From JAYGED01 sp046582565 (GTDB lineage Bacteria > Pseudomonadota > Alphaproteobacteria > JAAXGF01): a stretch of 6,999 nucleotides of DNA. The stretch is from NCBI GenBank assembly GCA_046582565.1, contig JAYGED010000083.1, positions 1 through 6,999 on the forward strand. Reading direction: 5' to 3'. The translations under genes and the position numbers were made by a program. Shown here piece by piece: positions 6,403 through 6,999 of this stretch (positions are counted from its first letter, which is position 1; every line of letters begins with the position of its first letter). The notes under the pieces are model-generated. The model saw only the letters and a program-made list of their open reading frames with translations. It searched no databases and was not told the DNA's origin.

Positions 6403-6694
6403 TGCGGCCTCCCGAGGCAACCAGAGCGGCGAGCCTGTCGTCGTCGTACTCGACCTCAAGCCGCGCCGCCGCGGCATCCGCTTCGGCCTCCAGGTCCTCG
6501 CCGCAAGGGGCCGGATCGCCACGCCGCCATTCAGCGAGATAGGCGTCGGTGTCGCGCGCGCCGCTGCGCATGGCGGCCCGGTCGATAGCTTTCTCGAAGC
6601 GTTCCGGCAACACCCTCTTGGCCGTTGTGCGCTTCTCCTTCGCGATCACCTGAGCGGGAATATCACGCCAATAGACGATGGTCAGTTTTGCCAT
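6395..6694 (-). CDS. Small 'virulence factor' family protein (PF13769-like), function unknown
   Basis: This 99-residue acidic, soluble protein begins MAKLTIVYWRDIPAQV, the hallmark of a small alphaproteobacterial family annotated 'virulence factor' after a domain I recall from the staphylococcal CvfC protein. That name says nothing about its job here. The middle (KRTTAKRVLPERFEKAID) is basic, and the C-terminal third is Ala/Glu/Asp-rich and helical. No cofactor or catalytic motif is evident. The frame is open to 6829, but the family motif fixes the start at 6694. Its first 32 nt lie inside the end of the DUF1638 gene, and its stop overlaps the first MetF start by 8 nt, so it is embedded in the operon. 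From its steady company with C1-corrinoid genes it may be an accessory or assembly factor, but that is inference. Confidence 0.75.
   Translation of the reverse strand: MAKLTIVYWRDIPAQVIAKEKRTTAKRVLPERFEKAIDRAAMRSGARDTDAYLAEWRRGDPAPCGEDLEAEADAAAARLEVEYDDDRLAALVASGGRNE
6408..6413 (-). promoter_or_regulatory. Strong ribosome binding site that fixes the first MetF start
   Basis: The reverse complement reads GGGAGG, 5 nt before the ATG at 6402. It lies within the last codons of the preceding small gene. It selects the 313-residue MetF over a 353-residue extended reading with a low-complexity, Arg-rich N-terminus unlike MetF. Confidence 0.65.
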
Positions 6695-6999
6695 GAGACG
6701 GTTTTTCTTTCTTGGCTTTCTGGGCATCAGCCATGAAGCGTTCGAGTTCGCCATAGCCTGTGTAGCGATATTCATAGACCAGACCGAGCTGATCCGCCGC
6801 CGCGCGGGCCTGGGCGACAAGCTCGTCATTTTGAGTCTGCGCCAGATAGATCAGCTTGCTGTAATTGCCGAAATATTCGTCTCGAAGCTGCGGGTGACGG
6901 TCGAGGCCGAGACCCTGGATGATCAGCAGATTGAAATGACGCACTAGATAGTCGGTTAGGAAGAACGTTCCCGGTTCGGCGTCCATCATCAGATCGGAA
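6663..6999 (-). CDS. DUF1638-family protein, C-terminal part; 5' end outside the window
   Basis: The frame is open from the window edge to a TGA at 6663-6665, giving about 111 visible residues. The segment PGTFFLTDYLVRHF, then GLGLDRHPQLRDEYFGNY and YLAQT, is recognisable as the C-terminal half of the DUF1638 family (PF07796), a protein of unknown function often found beside corrinoid methyltransferase genes in methanogens and alphaproteobacteria. In-frame Met codons near 6989 are internal, because the reading continues open (S-D-L) to the edge and the family is about twice this length. The last residues are lysine-rich (KAKKEK). The end overlaps the next gene by 32 nt, an unusually long overlap for this operon. 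It is the most upstream visible gene of the operon. Confidence 0.8.
   Translation of the reverse strand, partial: SDLMMDAEPGTFFLTDYLVRHFNLLIIQGLGLDRHPQLRDEYFGNYSKLIYLAQTQNDELVAQARAAADQLGLVYEYRYTGYGELERFMADAQKAKKEKPSHGKTDHRLLA

Noticed and set aside
6403..6522. N-terminal extension of the first MetF gene by 40 codons
   Set aside because: It would lie inside the preceding small gene and is Arg/Pro/Thr-rich, unlike MetF; the strong GGGAGG before the ATG at 6402 supports the shorter form.
5545..6588. Long + strand open frame (347 codons) opposite the first MetF gene
   Set aside because: It mirrors a conserved MetF coding sequence; its composition is His/Arg/Gly-rich with no domain.
1..6999. CRISPR array, tRNA, riboswitch (including cobalamin type) or phage attachment site
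   Set aside because: I saw no regularly spaced repeats, tRNA-like cloverleaf or B12-box-like element; the only sizeable noncoding stretch is about 100 nt, and the operon's leader lies outside the window.

Overview
The window looks like a GC-rich chromosomal segment of an alphaproteobacterium. The evidence is codon use, tightly overlapping genes, and a gene set I associate with alphaproteobacterial C1/demethylation clusters; no rRNA or other taxonomic marker is present. It splits into two parts that converge near position 1040.

Left part, + strand. Positions 2-97 hold the last 31 codons of an IS1595-family (ISXO2-like) transposase whose body lies outside the window. A short AT-richer spacer follows (98-201). 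Then comes a 275-residue protein (202-1029) with an intact histidine phosphotransfer (HPt) domain and a receiver-like domain that has lost its phosphorylation residues.

Right part, - strand, 6999 down to 1044. This is one compact operon of seven genes, read from high to low coordinates: a DUF1638 protein (5' end outside the window), a small 'virulence factor' family protein (PF13769), a MetF-type methylenetetrahydrofolate reductase, a cysteine-rich MetV/MTHFR_C protein, a second MetF paralogue, a pterin-binding methyltetrahydrofolate:corrinoid methyltransferase, and a [2Fe-2S]/ASKHA corrinoid-reactivating protein. Five of the six junctions overlap by 1 to 32 nt and the sixth has an 11-nt gap, so the genes are almost certainly co-transcribed and partly translationally coupled.

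Working model: a corrinoid protein and a substrate:corrinoid methyltransferase, expected upstream beyond 6999, take a methyl group from a methylated compound such as a quaternary or tertiary amine. The methyltransferase at 3043-3948 moves the methyl from cobalamin to tetrahydrofolate. The MetF/MetV proteins oxidise methyl-THF to methylene-THF, feeding the C1 pool. The ASKHA ferredoxin protein rescues corrinoid oxidised to Co(II). The substrate cannot be read from this window.

The least explained points are the two MetF paralogues around one MetV, substitutions at FAD-contact positions in both, the coupled DUF1638/PF13769 pair, matching arginine-rich tails on the last two proteins, and the pseudo-receiver HPt protein next to the transposase remnant.
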